A DNA stretch of 64,000 nt from Patescibacterium sp964487795 (GTDB lineage: Bacteria; Patescibacteriota; Patescibacteriia; Patescibacteriales; Patescibacteriaceae), in the NCBI GenBank assembly GCA_964487795.1, contig CAZASI010000001.1, positions 186,001 to 250,000 on the forward strand. Direction: 5' to 3'. The translations under genes were made by a program, and so were the position numbers. Under the pieces are notes generated by a model, which saw only the letters and a list, made by a program, of their open reading frames with translations, had not been told where the DNA came from and made no database searches. This document shows positions 16,361-24,394 of the stretch, piece by piece. Each line of letters opens with the position of its first letter. Within the stretch, counting starts at the first letter, position 1.

Positions 16361-17116
16361 ATGATTAACACAGAGAACGAGTTCCAAACAATAATAAATG
16401 AGGCTGAAACTAGTCCTGATATTTTAGGACTAGTTTTGATTGGTTCACGCGGTAAAGGTTTTGAAAATGAAAATTCTGATTATGACGCAATTATAATTAC
16501 TACTGACGAGGCAATGGAAAGAACAAAGAAAGAGTATACGGATAAGAAAAATACTCAGATTGATTTATTTATATATTCACTTTCTGATTTTCGAAATTAC
16601 GCTTTATGGGAAAGTCCTGAGGCCTGGGATAGATATAATTTTGCTCATACTAAAATACTGGTTGATAAAACCAAAGACTTAGGGGAAATAATTAAAGACA
16701 AAGGCTATATTCCTAAAGACAAGCAGAAACAATTCATTGAATGGTGGATTGACGGTTATGTTAACGGGGTTTTTCGCTCGGTTAAATGCATCCGAAATAA
16801 TAATTCATTCGGCGCTCATCTCGAAGCAGTAAATTCAATGCTTGATCTCTTAACCTTGGTCTTTGGTATCAATGGACGACACAGACCGTTTCTTAGTTAC
16901 GTTGAAAAAGAATTAATTGCATACCCCTTAGATGAGATGCCATGGACTACAGAAGATTTTATAAAAAAGATTTCTACTGTTTTAGAAACTGCCGACCTAA
17001 AAACTCAACAAGGGCTCTTAAAGGATGTTGAAACCTGGTGTCGCAAAATTGGATACGGACACATATTTGATGCTTGGGAAGGAAAAGATAAATGGACCAT
17101 GAATTTTGAACAATAG
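16361..17116 (+). CDS. Nucleotidyltransferase-fold protein
   Basis: 251 residues. The N-terminal Pol-beta-like nucleotidyltransferase motif is clear: GSRG (28-31), Asp40 and Asp42 in NSDYDAIII, and a third acidic residue in TQIDLFIY. The C-terminal part is helical. Similar proteins include aminoglycoside adenylyltransferases and DUF4037-type enzymes. Aminoglycoside resistance should not be inferred: the substrate region shows no specific signature that I recognise. Probably co-transcribed with the gene upstream. Confidence 0.75.
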   Translation: MINTENEFQTIINEAETSPDILGLVLIGSRGKGFENENSDYDAIIITTDEAMERTKKEYTDKKNTQIDLFIYSLSDFRNYALWESPEAWDRYNFAHTKILVDKTKDLGEIIKDKGYIPKDKQKQFIEWWIDGYVNGVFRSVKCIRNNNSFGAHLEAVNSMLDLLTLVFGINGRHRPFLSYVEKELIAYPLDEMPWTTEDFIKKISTVLETADLKTQQGLLKDVETWCRKIGYGHIFDAWEGKDKWTMNFEQ

Positions 17117-17165
17117 TTACAAGATAAGTTCATCAACGAACCAAATACAAACGCGAGCTAAATGT

Positions 17166-17196
17166 AAAAAGAGTCACAACTTTTGATTGTGACTCT
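17166..17196. terminator. Terminator after 17217-17666
   Basis: AGAGTCACAA/TTGTGACTCT hairpin with T-run on the minus strand. Confidence 0.8.
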
Positions 17197-17216
17197 ACGA
17201 AAATAAATCTTTGTTT

Positions 17217-17666
17217 TTAAAATATTGCAGCAACACCGTGATCAATAATGACAACAGCAAGCTTTTTTGATTCACTCAGCTCCTTAGCCGCCTCATCATC
17301 AAAAGTTTCAAGGTATTCCTGAACCGGTTCACGAAACACAATACCTCGTGCATATGGAATTTCATTTTTATCTCGGAACTCCTGCCAATTTGTGTTAGGC
17401 ATAAGTACTTCAGCAAACGGTCCGCCATAAGGATCGTCAACATTTATAACAACGATTACGACTTCTTCGGAAGTTTTTTCCAATTCAGTAACTCGTTTTC
17501 TAAAATGAAGAATCCGCTCAAGCTGTGCATCGTAAGTCTTTTTACAGTCAAATTTTCCCAGTGTCCTTATCACGGCCAGCGCAACAGGATCATCAATGAT
17601 CAATTCACCGTCAACTTCTTTAACTGTTGCTCGCTGGGTTTTTTTGTTGTCGTTTTCTTTACTCAT
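17217..17666 (-). CDS. Hypothetical soluble protein
   Basis: 149 residues, acidic, no membrane segment, no family recognised. A strand-rich pattern with VVIVVINVDDPYGGPF in the middle and AVVIIDHGVAAIF at the C-terminus. It starts 19 nt after the stop of the PDE-like gene, so the two form an operon that ends in the hairpin at 17166-17196. No clear Shine-Dalgarno. Confidence 0.6.
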   Translation of the reverse strand: MSKENDNKKTQRATVKEVDGELIIDDPVALAVIRTLGKFDCKKTYDAQLERILHFRKRVTELEKTSEEVVIVVINVDDPYGGPFAEVLMPNTNWQEFRDKNEIPYARGIVFREPVQEYLETFDDEAAKELSESKKLAVVIIDHGVAAIF

Positions 17667-17685
17667 TATTTATTTTGGTTTGATT

Positions 17686-18339
17686 TTAATTATTTTCAGA
17701 TTCTAATTTACTTATCATCTTTTTTACTTGTTCCAACCTGACTGCCGCATAAGGCGCAAAAGTTTCTTTTGCCCACTGCGTATGAAAAACTATTCTGGGA
17801 ATGAATTTAAGCTGCAATTTTAGCATTTCCAAAGGAGTAATTCCTTTTTCCTTAGCTATACCAAAAATCACCTGCTGGATCCACGCTTCGCTAAATAGCG
17901 ATGACATATCAGCATCACGAATTAAATCCGTGCCCATGTTTTGTCTACAAGCAACGTATGGATATTGAGTGGCTCGCATGAAATTTTCTATTTCATCAAC
18001 CAAATCTCTATCCTCGGGAAGCAGGTGCTTTTTCATTTCTGAAATAGAGCGATCAACTTCTAACTGGTCATTGCCCATCACTCCGCTGTGCTTATAATCA
18101 TGTAAAATAGGTGAGATCAATAATGCCCTGAACATTCTTTTGCCAAAAAGTTGAGGGTAGTTCATGAATATTGCTCCTGTGTATACCATGCACATCGCAT
18201 GCATAAGGTGACGAAAATTATGATACGGATTATCAACATTATGGGAACTAAACACCAATTTGAAGTAATACCAAAGATCTCCGTCGTATAATCCTTTTTC
18301 ATTATCAAGAATTTCAAACATCAAACTTCCTTTTTCCAT
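17686..18339 (-). CDS. HD-domain protein resembling class I cyclic nucleotide phosphodiesterase
   Basis: 217 residues. Residues 39-44 (YHNFRH) and 80-87 (HDYKHSGV) match the two histidine motifs of class I (PDEase_I) phosphodiesterases, and RDADMSSLF near residue 145 supplies the late metal-binding Asp. This family is best known from eukaryotes. The fold should be an all-helical binuclear metal hydrolase, and the protein looks cytoplasmic. The second motif is one residue longer than the standard signature before the Asn. Start: ATG at 18339, or at 18321 where AAGGAAG lies 4 nt upstream. First gene of a two-gene operon. The actual substrate is unknown. Confidence 0.7.
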   Translation of the reverse strand: MEKGSLMFEILDNEKGLYDGDLWYYFKLVFSSHNVDNPYHNFRHLMHAMCMVYTGAIFMNYPQLFGKRMFRALLISPILHDYKHSGVMGNDQLEVDRSISEMKKHLLPEDRDLVDEIENFMRATQYPYVACRQNMGTDLIRDADMSSLFSEAWIQQVIFGIAKEKGITPLEMLKLQLKFIPRIVFHTQWAKETFAPYAAVRLEQVKKMISKLESENN

Positions 18340-18431
18340 ATTATTTTTTATTTTTATTTAAGTAATTTCCCGAACAACTAATATAGTTATCCAAGAAATT
18401 ACTTAAATATTTGGTAATGTGCCGATATAGT

Positions 18432-18460
18432 AAAATATTATATTTTAGTCATTTTGTCAA
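18432..18460 (-). promoter_or_regulatory. Promoter of the PDE-like operon
   Basis: On the minus strand TTGACA (18455-18460), 17 bp, TATTTT (18432-18437). Confidence 0.65.
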
Positions 18461-18487
18461 TAAGCCCGAGTAGTGAACATGCTATTT

Positions 18488-18515
18488 AAAAAAGGCTCAC
18501 ACATATGTGAGCCTT
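18488..18515. terminator. Terminator after 18538-18864
   Basis: AAGGCTCACACATATGTGAGCCTT hairpin with T-run on the minus strand. Confidence 0.8.
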
Positions 18516-18537
18516 AATTATAAAATAAATATCTATT

Positions 18538-18864
18538 TTACTTTTTCCGATATTTATCGAGTAAACCCCGAGCATCCATGCCTTCTAAAACGTTTCGTAT
18601 CGTAGTTTGCACTAAATCCTTTTCATTCTTTACAGGAAGGTATTCGACAAAATAATATTTACCTTCTTTCTCTTCAACACAGTAGAGATTCTTAATGATA
18701 GATACCAAGTGACTTTCGTCGCTGGTATCTTTTAGAAACATAAATCTTACCGCGTCTCTTTTCTTACCGTATTTCTTTTTAATATGGGATGCAATCCCCA
18801 ATCTATTAAGTCCAGGATTATCCATTATAACGCCAAGAACCATCATTGATTGACCAAAGATCAT
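18538..18864 (-). CDS. Hypothetical protein, possible winged-helix fold
   Basis: 108 residues, basic. The segment MVLGVIMDNPGLNRLGIASHIKKKYG looks like the first two helices and turn of a winged helix-turn-helix, followed by a strand pair (YCVEEKEGKYYFVEYLP). DNA binding is an inference only. It begins 20 nt after the HAD gene and shares its promoter; a terminator follows at 18488-18515. Confidence 0.55.
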   Translation of the reverse strand: MIFGQSMMVLGVIMDNPGLNRLGIASHIKKKYGKKRDAVRFMFLKDTSDESHLVSIIKNLYCVEEKEGKYYFVEYLPVKNEKDLVQTTIRNVLEGMDARGLLDKYRKK

Positions 18865-18884
18865 TATTTTTTTATTTGGTTGTT

Positions 18885-19571
18885 TTAAATGAGTGAATTA
18901 TTTTTGATAAGAACTGCAATTTCGTCGATGTTACTAACAACATGTTTAACACCGGCTTGCCTAAATCCTTCGCGACTGACAAGAATTGATTCAACACCAA
19001 TAAAAGTTATTTCCGGAAAATGATCCCTGATAGCCGCATAATCAAATTTAATCGTGTCACCCACATAAAAAATACGGTCGTAGTTCTTGTCTTTAATAAA
19101 TTCCAGGGTTGGCAAAAAAGATTCCCTGGACGGTTTATGATGCGGACAACAATCAGCCGATTGAATATACATAAACTTTCCACCGATTTCCAACTTGTCC
19201 AATAATATATCCAGCGTATCTTTTTCACGACTTGATAAAATTGTTTTATCAACATCCTCAAGTGAGGCAAGCTGCAGCTTAACCTCGGGATAGGGATTTC
19301 CATTGTTATCCGAAGCATCAGAACTAAGAATTATTTTAATAAATTCTTTGTGAATACCTTCCGGCCATCCCATCTCTTTAGCAATAGTCGGAATGAGAAC
19401 TGACACATACACATGACCCCAATGATAAACTAAAACTTCTTGAGTTAAGGGCAATCCCATTTCTTTAGCCACCGCAAGATGTCGCTTGATGGTTTTTTCG
19501 GTATCGGGATGCAAAACACCGTCAAAGTCGAAAATGACCAAAGTCTTTGCTGCTTTAATATTTTCTTCCAT
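18885..19571 (-). CDS. HAD-superfamily hydrolase
   Basis: 228 residues. Motif I DFDGVLHPD with the nucleophile Asp15 and acid/base Asp17, motif II in TILSSRE, a Lys in HHKPSRESF, and the acidic motif VGDTIKFDY. Cap insertion between motifs I and II (about 25-100). A phosphatase or phosphoglycolate-phosphatase-like enzyme of the cytoplasm; substrate not predictable. AGGAGA lies 11 nt upstream of the ATG. First gene of an operon with 18538-18864. Confidence 0.82.
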   Translation of the reverse strand: MEENIKAAKTLVIFDFDGVLHPDTEKTIKRHLAVAKEMGLPLTQEVLVYHWGHVYVSVLIPTIAKEMGWPEGIHKEFIKIILSSDASDNNGNPYPEVKLQLASLEDVDKTILSSREKDTLDILLDKLEIGGKFMYIQSADCCPHHKPSRESFLPTLEFIKDKNYDRIFYVGDTIKFDYAAIRDHFPEITFIGVESILVSREGFRQAGVKHVVSNIDEIAVLIKNNSLI

Positions 19572-19623
19572 TATAATTGATCTCTCCTTGAAACGTTAGT
19601 TTTTAATGTTCTATAATCATTTA

Positions 19624-19652
19624 TTTTTAGACCTTTTCGACTATTTTGTCAA
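19624..19652 (-). promoter_or_regulatory. Promoter of the HAD gene operon
   Basis: On the minus strand TTGACA (19647-19652), 17 bp, TAAAAA (19624-19629). Confidence 0.5.
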
Positions 19653-19676
19653 TGCTTTCAGATTATATATTTTTAT

Positions 19677-20036
19677 CTATTTTTCTTGTTCGTTCAACTT
19701 AACCGCCGCTTCAGGGGTGGAGACTGTTTTGCTCATGGTAAACATTTTAATAATTGCCCACGCAATCAATAAATATACCAGCATCGCTAAAATTGTAGTC
19801 CATTCAAAAACATTGCCTTCAACTTTCGTAGTGCGAAACACATTTAAAAACGGAGTAGCAAACGGATAACTAACATTATATATAAAGTTACTAAAACCGG
19901 CTGACGGATTAGCTCCGAATAATTTTAAAATAAATCGAAACGCCAATATCACTTCAAGCAAACCGAGAATATACCAAACGATTTGCGTACCGCGGTAGAG
20001 CGGTTTTGTAGAGGAGGAAGTATATGATGAGTCCAT
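19677..20036 (-). CDS. YggT family membrane protein
   Basis: 119 residues. Two membrane segments: VWYILGLLEVILAFRFILKLFGANP (about 24-48), then an outside loop with GFSNFIYNVSYPFATPF, and FEWTTILAMLVYLLIAWAIIKMF. The arrangement FRFxLKLFGANPxAGF is characteristic of the YggT/YlmG family. Exact role unknown; relatives are tied to osmotic response or cell division. It ends near the HAD promoter, and a DUF5670-type gene lies just upstream. Confidence 0.75.
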   Translation of the reverse strand: MDSSYTSSSTKPLYRGTQIVWYILGLLEVILAFRFILKLFGANPSAGFSNFIYNVSYPFATPFLNVFRTTKVEGNVFEWTTILAMLVYLLIAWAIIKMFTMSKTVSTPEAAVKLNEQEK

Positions 20037-20043
20037 ATGTGTA

Positions 20044-20196
20044 TTATGAAACTATTTTACGGCCTTGGATAACACGAACCAACACGGCGATGATCGCGAT
20101 AACCAAAAGCACATGAATAAAACCATTTAAGGTGTACGACGTAACGAGCCCTAGAATCCACAGCACAAGCAGGATAGCGGCAATTGTGTAGAACAT
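20044..20196 (-). CDS. lmo0937/DUF5670-family small membrane protein
   Basis: 50 residues: MFYTIAAILLVLWILGLV, then TSYTLNGFIHVLLVIAII and a short Arg-rich tail. Two membrane helices joined by the characteristic TSYTLGGFIH-type turn; length is normal for this widespread family of stress-associated small proteins. It ends 7 nt before the YggT start at 20036, so the two are likely co-expressed. Confidence 0.75.
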   Translation of the reverse strand: MFYTIAAILLVLWILGLVTSYTLNGFIHVLLVIAIIAVLVRVIQGRKIVS

Positions 20197-20222
20197 ATGC
20201 GTAAATGATTAATAATAACGTG

Positions 20223-22019
20223 TTAATTTGGATAGGCTAAGCCATGGCCTAATTCAAATAACGGCTCTTTGATAGTTTTTGTTTCAATCTGCTCCATTGT
20301 CTTTGGCCAAGCTACTGGTAGCTTGCCGGAAAAATTGTATTTTCCCGAAACTATATCAGTAATTCCTTCACCTTCAGTACCCGGCAACCACGCCATAACA
20401 AGCGCATCAACATCTTTTAATATCTGTTCAATAATCAAAGGACGACCGGCTAACATAATCACAACAACTTTATTGCTATTTTGTTTGGCGTGAGCAATTC
20501 GCTTTAAATCTTCGGGTGACAGGGATAAACGTTCTCGGTCTCCAACTCCTTCGGCATACGGTTGTTCACCAATAACAACAATTCCGACTTCAGCTTTTTG
20601 AGCAAGTTTTTTTTCAGCCATTGGATCAAAACTAATAGTTGAATTTGTAAATTCTTTTTTAAACGCGTCGAGTATTGAGGTACCGGGAGTTGTATCGCCG
20701 TGATCACCTTGCCATTCAATAGTCCATCCGCCAGCCTGCATTCCAATATCATCAGCCGCTCGTCCAACAATTAAAATAGTTTTAGGATCTTTCAATGGCA
20801 ATGCCTCGTTATCATTTTTTAACAAAACCAACGATTCGCGAACCGCTTGTCGAGCAACAGCTCGATGCTCTTTTGAGCCGACGCTCGAAAGTAAGTTTTT
20901 ATCAGGAATCGGATTAGCTAATAAACCGATAGATTTTTTGGCTCGTAAAATTCTTAATACCGCGTCATCAATTCGTTCTATCGAAATTTGATTGTTATTA
21001 ACCGCTGTAGTCATATTGTTCATAAAAATATCGTACTCTCCGGGTAGCATAACCATATCCATTCCGGCATTAATTGAGGTAATAATATCTCTATAATAAT
21101 CATCAGATATTTGATCAACTGCGCCCCAGTCGGAAACTAGAAAACCCTTAAATCCCATTTCACTTTTTAACAAATCGGTTAACAAATATTTGTTGCCGCT
21201 GATTTTTTCCCCGTTTAAAGAATCTCGTGAAATCATAATACTCATCGCTCCATTATTTACCGCCTCGGTAAAAGGTAAAAGATTTTTTTCTTTAAGTTCA
21301 GCTAAACTCATACTTAAATTGCCTTGATCAAGTTTATAATCTTTTGAAGTATCCCAATCTTCCTGTCCCTCACCCAAAAAATGTTTTGGTGTAGCTAAAA
21401 TATTTTCAGCATGCAAGCCCTTCATGTACGCAACTCCGAGTTCAGTGACAAGTTGCATGTCACTACTGTAGCATTCATACACTCGTCCCCAACGATAATC
21501 TTCCGGCATTGATAATACTGGCGCAAAATTCCAATTGGCTCCTGTCGCCTTAACTTCGAGCGCGGTTATTTTTCCGATTTCTGTAAGAAGCGCCGCGTTT
21601 CGAGTCGCACCTAAACCGATATTATGCGGAAAAATCACTGCTCCTTTTAAATTGCCGTTTCCGTGCACGGCGTCAACGCCGTAAAAAATAGGAATCTTTA
21701 ATTTTGAATCAAGCGCTGCCGTTTGAAATTCTTTAACCATCTCATACCATTGCTCAGGAGTATTATCTTTCGGATTGCCACCGCCGCCCGACAAGACACC
21801 GCCGATTGATTTGCGACGAACATCATCTAAACTTATAGCGTTTTTATCAATTAAAACCATTTGACCGATTTTGTCTTGCAGAGTCATTTGATCAACAATT
21901 CGCTGAATATCACTATCTTTTGATTGTTGCTCGGTTAATGGTCTTTTATACGTCAAAGCAATGGCAATTACGCCAATAAGGACAATGAGGCCTATAATTA
22001 AGGTTTTGTTATATTTCAT
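20223..22019 (-). CDS. Glycoside hydrolase family 3 (beta-glucosidase/hexosaminidase type)
   Basis: 598 residues from the ATG at 22019. N-terminal membrane anchor (TLIIGLIVLIGVIAIALTY), so it acts outside the cytoplasmic membrane. GH3 N-terminal barrel (about 45-370) with GVDAVHGNG, ATPKHFLGEGQ and the catalytic nucleophile in GFLVSDWGAVDQ (Asp near 294), then the C-terminal sandwich domain (about 400-590). It looks like a beta-glucosidase/exo-glucanase (GVDAVHGNGN) rather than NagZ, which is shorter and lacks the second domain. It may take part in polysaccharide breakdown; the substrate is not known. Confidence 0.9.
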   Translation of the reverse strand: MKYNKTLIIGLIVLIGVIAIALTYKRPLTEQQSKDSDIQRIVDQMTLQDKIGQMVLIDKNAISLDDVRRKSIGGVLSGGGGNPKDNTPEQWYEMVKEFQTAALDSKLKIPIFYGVDAVHGNGNLKGAVIFPHNIGLGATRNAALLTEIGKITALEVKATGANWNFAPVLSMPEDYRWGRVYECYSSDMQLVTELGVAYMKGLHAENILATPKHFLGEGQEDWDTSKDYKLDQGNLSMSLAELKEKNLLPFTEAVNNGAMSIMISRDSLNGEKISGNKYLLTDLLKSEMGFKGFLVSDWGAVDQISDDYYRDIITSINAGMDMVMLPGEYDIFMNNMTTAVNNNQISIERIDDAVLRILRAKKSIGLLANPIPDKNLLSSVGSKEHRAVARQAVRESLVLLKNDNEALPLKDPKTILIVGRAADDIGMQAGGWTIEWQGDHGDTTPGTSILDAFKKEFTNSTISFDPMAEKKLAQKAEVGIVVIGEQPYAEGVGDRERLSLSPEDLKRIAHAKQNSNKVVVIMLAGRPLIIEQILKDVDALVMAWLPGTEGEGITDIVSGKYNFSGKLPVAWPKTMEQIETKTIKEPLFELGHGLAYPN

Positions 22020-22129
22020 GCTGTTTACATTAGTACATATAGCTATAACGCGCAAAGAACAAAATTGTATCATTTAGTGTTTAGATACGTTATTATAAAG
22101 ACACTGCTTTGCAGTTTAATATACATTAT

Positions 22130-22636
22130 ATGAAAAAATTATTTTTACCAGCTGTTATAATCGCTACTATAGTACTGAGCGGATGTTCAATCACCACAAA
22201 TAATACTTCTCCAAAGACAAATCAAACTGAAAATACTAATACCGAAGAAAAAACACCAAGCGGAAAAACTCTTGATTACAGCAATCAAAAATTAACAAGA
22301 GTTCCTGCTTCAGTTTTTAATCAGACCAACGCTGAAGTTCTTGATCTATCCAGCAATCAGATAAGCGGCTCGCTGCCGGGAGAAATTCGTTTTCTTAAAA
22401 ATCTTAAAACATTAAATGCTAGTGATAATCTCATGACGGGAGTGCCGGCAGAAATCGGGCAGCTTAGTGATTTAGAAGTTCTAGATTTATCAAACAATCA
22501 ACTAACCGGATTGCCAAATGAACTTGCTAATTTGAAAAATTTAAAAACCATGAACTTGTCAGGCAATAACTACTCTCAACAAGACTTGGATTATATAAAA
22601 CAGCGTTTGCCAAATACAACGTTTATATTACAGTAG
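22130..22636 (+). CDS. Leucine-rich-repeat lipoprotein
   Basis: 168 residues from the ATG at 22130. Signal peptide with lipobox LSGC (lipidated Cys about 19), a Thr/Asn-rich spacer, then about five LRR units: LDYSNQKLTRVPASVF, VLDLSSNQISGSLPGEI, TLNASDNLMTGVPAEI, VLDLSNNQLTGLPNEL, TMNLSGNNYSQQDL. Likely a cell-surface protein-binding repeat on the outer face of the membrane. A hairpin terminator follows. Confidence 0.85.
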   Translation: MKKLFLPAVIIATIVLSGCSITTNNTSPKTNQTENTNTEEKTPSGKTLDYSNQKLTRVPASVFNQTNAEVLDLSSNQISGSLPGEIRFLKNLKTLNASDNLMTGVPAEIGQLSDLEVLDLSNNQLTGLPNELANLKNLKTMNLSGNNYSQQDLDYIKQRLPNTTFILQ

Positions 22637-22658
22637 CCACAACTTGTTTTCAGAAATT

Positions 22659-22688
22659 AAAAAAGGCTCGTACATGTACGAGCCTTTT
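22659..22688. terminator. Bidirectional terminator
   Basis: AAAAGGCTCGTACATGTACGAGCCTTTT: long perfect stem with A and T runs. It serves the LRR lipoprotein gene (+) and the CPBP gene (-). Confidence 0.85.
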
Positions 22689-22711
22689 GCCTTTGATTCT
22701 ATTTTGAATCT

Positions 22712-23509
22712 TTAATTTTGTCGCCTTCTGCTTCTTTGTGTTTCAAACCTCTTAAATATTTGTGCTCGAATGTAATCCATATCAATTTCCTTATCTCCTC
22801 CACGTGATCGTTCATATGCAGCGTCAAAGTAACAAACTACGTGTATAAACAAATCATAGAGAAAATGAACTATGATACAAACCACCAAACCGTAATTGAA
22901 CATGAGCCAGAATAAAAACATTCCGATAACCCAGGAATTAATTAAACCAATTATTCCCAAATACTTATGCCCATTGCGAAATTTAGCATTTGCTCCAATC
23001 ACTGCCGCACCGACAAACCAACCAAGGGGATGATATAAAATATCATGCATTAAACCCAAGGTGGCAAAATCAGCCACGGGAGTAAGAAGACTCAGATAAA
23101 ACCACTCACTGATTCCAAATCCGGCAAAACCGAAAAATAACCAGTTAAGCAACTGAATCAACCAAATCGCATTAAGAAAAAACACCCAACGAAAAGCAAT
23201 TTCTTCCATCACCCCCGCAAAAACACTGGTAATAAATCCACCAACCAAGAGTCGTTCAGCGTATTTATTAACCTTCCAGTGATTTCTCGTAAGTATTGAA
23301 ACAAGTAACGAAGTACCTACTGCCCAGGCAAATATTGGCCACGAAGCTTTGATTCCCTCCCAAATAGGTTGTTCACTTTTCCAGAATTCAAAAATCTTGA
23401 ATGGAATTGCTTCAGGAAACCAATGTTGGACTAGTAGCAGCACGAGAAAAGCCCAAAATGCATCAACTAAATAATTACTTCCTTCCGAATCCTTCTTTTC
23501 GAGAAGCAT
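22712..23509 (-). CDS. CPBP-family intramembrane protease-like protein
   Basis: 265 residues from the ATG at 23509, supported by GGAGG 7 nt upstream. Multi-pass membrane protein with about seven segments. It has the CPBP (Abi, PF02517) motifs EEIAFRW (about residue 96), a His in LGLMHDILYH and IVHFLYDLFIH; these resemble the EExxxR, FxxxH and HxxxN/D glutamic-protease motifs. The middle motif is imperfect, so enzymatic activity is uncertain. The basic tail (YERSRGG..RRRQN) is cytoplasmic. It probably belongs to one unit with the alpha/beta hydrolase upstream (45-nt gap). Confidence 0.7.
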   Translation of the reverse strand: MLLEKKDSEGSNYLVDAFWAFLVLLLVQHWFPEAIPFKIFEFWKSEQPIWEGIKASWPIFAWAVGTSLLVSILTRNHWKVNKYAERLLVGGFITSVFAGVMEEIAFRWVFFLNAIWLIQLLNWLFFGFAGFGISEWFYLSLLTPVADFATLGLMHDILYHPLGWFVGAAVIGANAKFRNGHKYLGIIGLINSWVIGMFLFWLMFNYGLVVCIIVHFLYDLFIHVVCYFDAAYERSRGGDKEIDMDYIRAQIFKRFETQRSRRRQN

Positions 23510-23554
23510 TATCAATCCTCCGATTCTTATTTAATAAAATTTTTTATATGTAAT

Positions 23555-24253
23555 TTAGTATAATTCTATGCCGCCATCAGGATCGGGAAAACTGGTATCT
23601 CCCAAGAAAGCCCATAATGGCGCTTTGCTCATAATCATGCCGTTAATTGTTCCTTTGAATTGATGATCGCAATTTGGAATAATAATTATTTCATGAGTCG
23701 AGTCTGTTTTAACATATGAAAACATATGGGGTGCACATCTTGTTCCAACAATGGTGTCATTATCACCGGCTACTATATATACTTCGCCAGTAAAGTGATT
23801 CAATCCATACAAAACCGCTTCGGGTCCGGCATCCATCGAAGGTGAGATTAAAAGAATTTTTGTTACTTCCTTGAACTCATGTGCCACAGCAGCAATTGCC
23901 GAAGCTCCAGCTGAAAAACCCATTAAATAAATCTGCGGGTTAACACTTCCGCAGATACGTTCGGAATTTTTCAACGCATATTCAATCAAAGCCTTTAAAT
24001 CGTCTTTGACTGACTCGCTATAATCAATACTATTATGCTCGATATTTGGCGAACGCAGAACTGCGCCGATATTTTCCTGCATAAACTGAGCGAGTTTGCC
24101 GTATTTGTTATTGAAGCCGTCAATATCGCCGTTATAACCCGGATAATTGATAATGATAATACCTGAATCCTGCTTAGGATGAATCGCAATCGGCCACCAA
24201 AGATCTTGACCGTTACTCTCCTTTTCTATGATGTCTCTGTATTCTTCTTTCAT
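23555..24253 (-). CDS. Alpha/beta hydrolase
   Basis: 232 residues from the ATG at 24253 (MKEEYRDIIEKES), downstream of the predicted transcription start. Nucleophile elbow GFSAG (Ser), acid Asp in VAGDNDTIV and His in NCDHQFKG complete a catalytic triad. It has no signal peptide, so it is cytoplasmic. Likely an esterase or peptidase-type hydrolase; the substrate is unknown. A more upstream in-frame start (24301) would lie inside the promoter. The CPBP-like gene follows 45 nt downstream. Confidence 0.8.
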   Translation of the reverse strand: MKEEYRDIIEKESNGQDLWWPIAIHPKQDSGIIIINYPGYNGDIDGFNNKYGKLAQFMQENIGAVLRSPNIEHNSIDYSESVKDDLKALIEYALKNSERICGSVNPQIYLMGFSAGASAIAAVAHEFKEVTKILLISPSMDAGPEAVLYGLNHFTGEVYIVAGDNDTIVGTRCAPHMFSYVKTDSTHEIIIIPNCDHQFKGTINGMIMSKAPLWAFLGDTSFPDPDGGIELY

Positions 24254-24291
24254 TGGAATTTTATTTATTTTTTCAAAGATCTTAATATCTG

Positions 24292-24320
24292 AAAATATCA
24301 TAATTTCGCTTATTTGTCAA
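24292..24320 (-). promoter_or_regulatory. Promoter of the alpha/beta hydrolase gene
   Basis: On the minus strand TTGACA (24315-24320), 17 bp ending in TGA, TATTTT (24292-24297). It decides the start at 24253. Confidence 0.7.
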
Positions 24321-24352
24321 TATTACCTAACTAATAAGGATTTTTGTATTAA

Positions 24353-24376
24353 AAAAGGGCTGTTGGGACAGCCCTT
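24353..24376. terminator. Terminator after the AAA-VWA operon
   Basis: AAGGGCTGTTGGGACAGCCCTT hairpin with T-run on the minus strand. Confidence 0.8.
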
Positions 24377-24394
24377 GTAAATTCGCAACACCCT

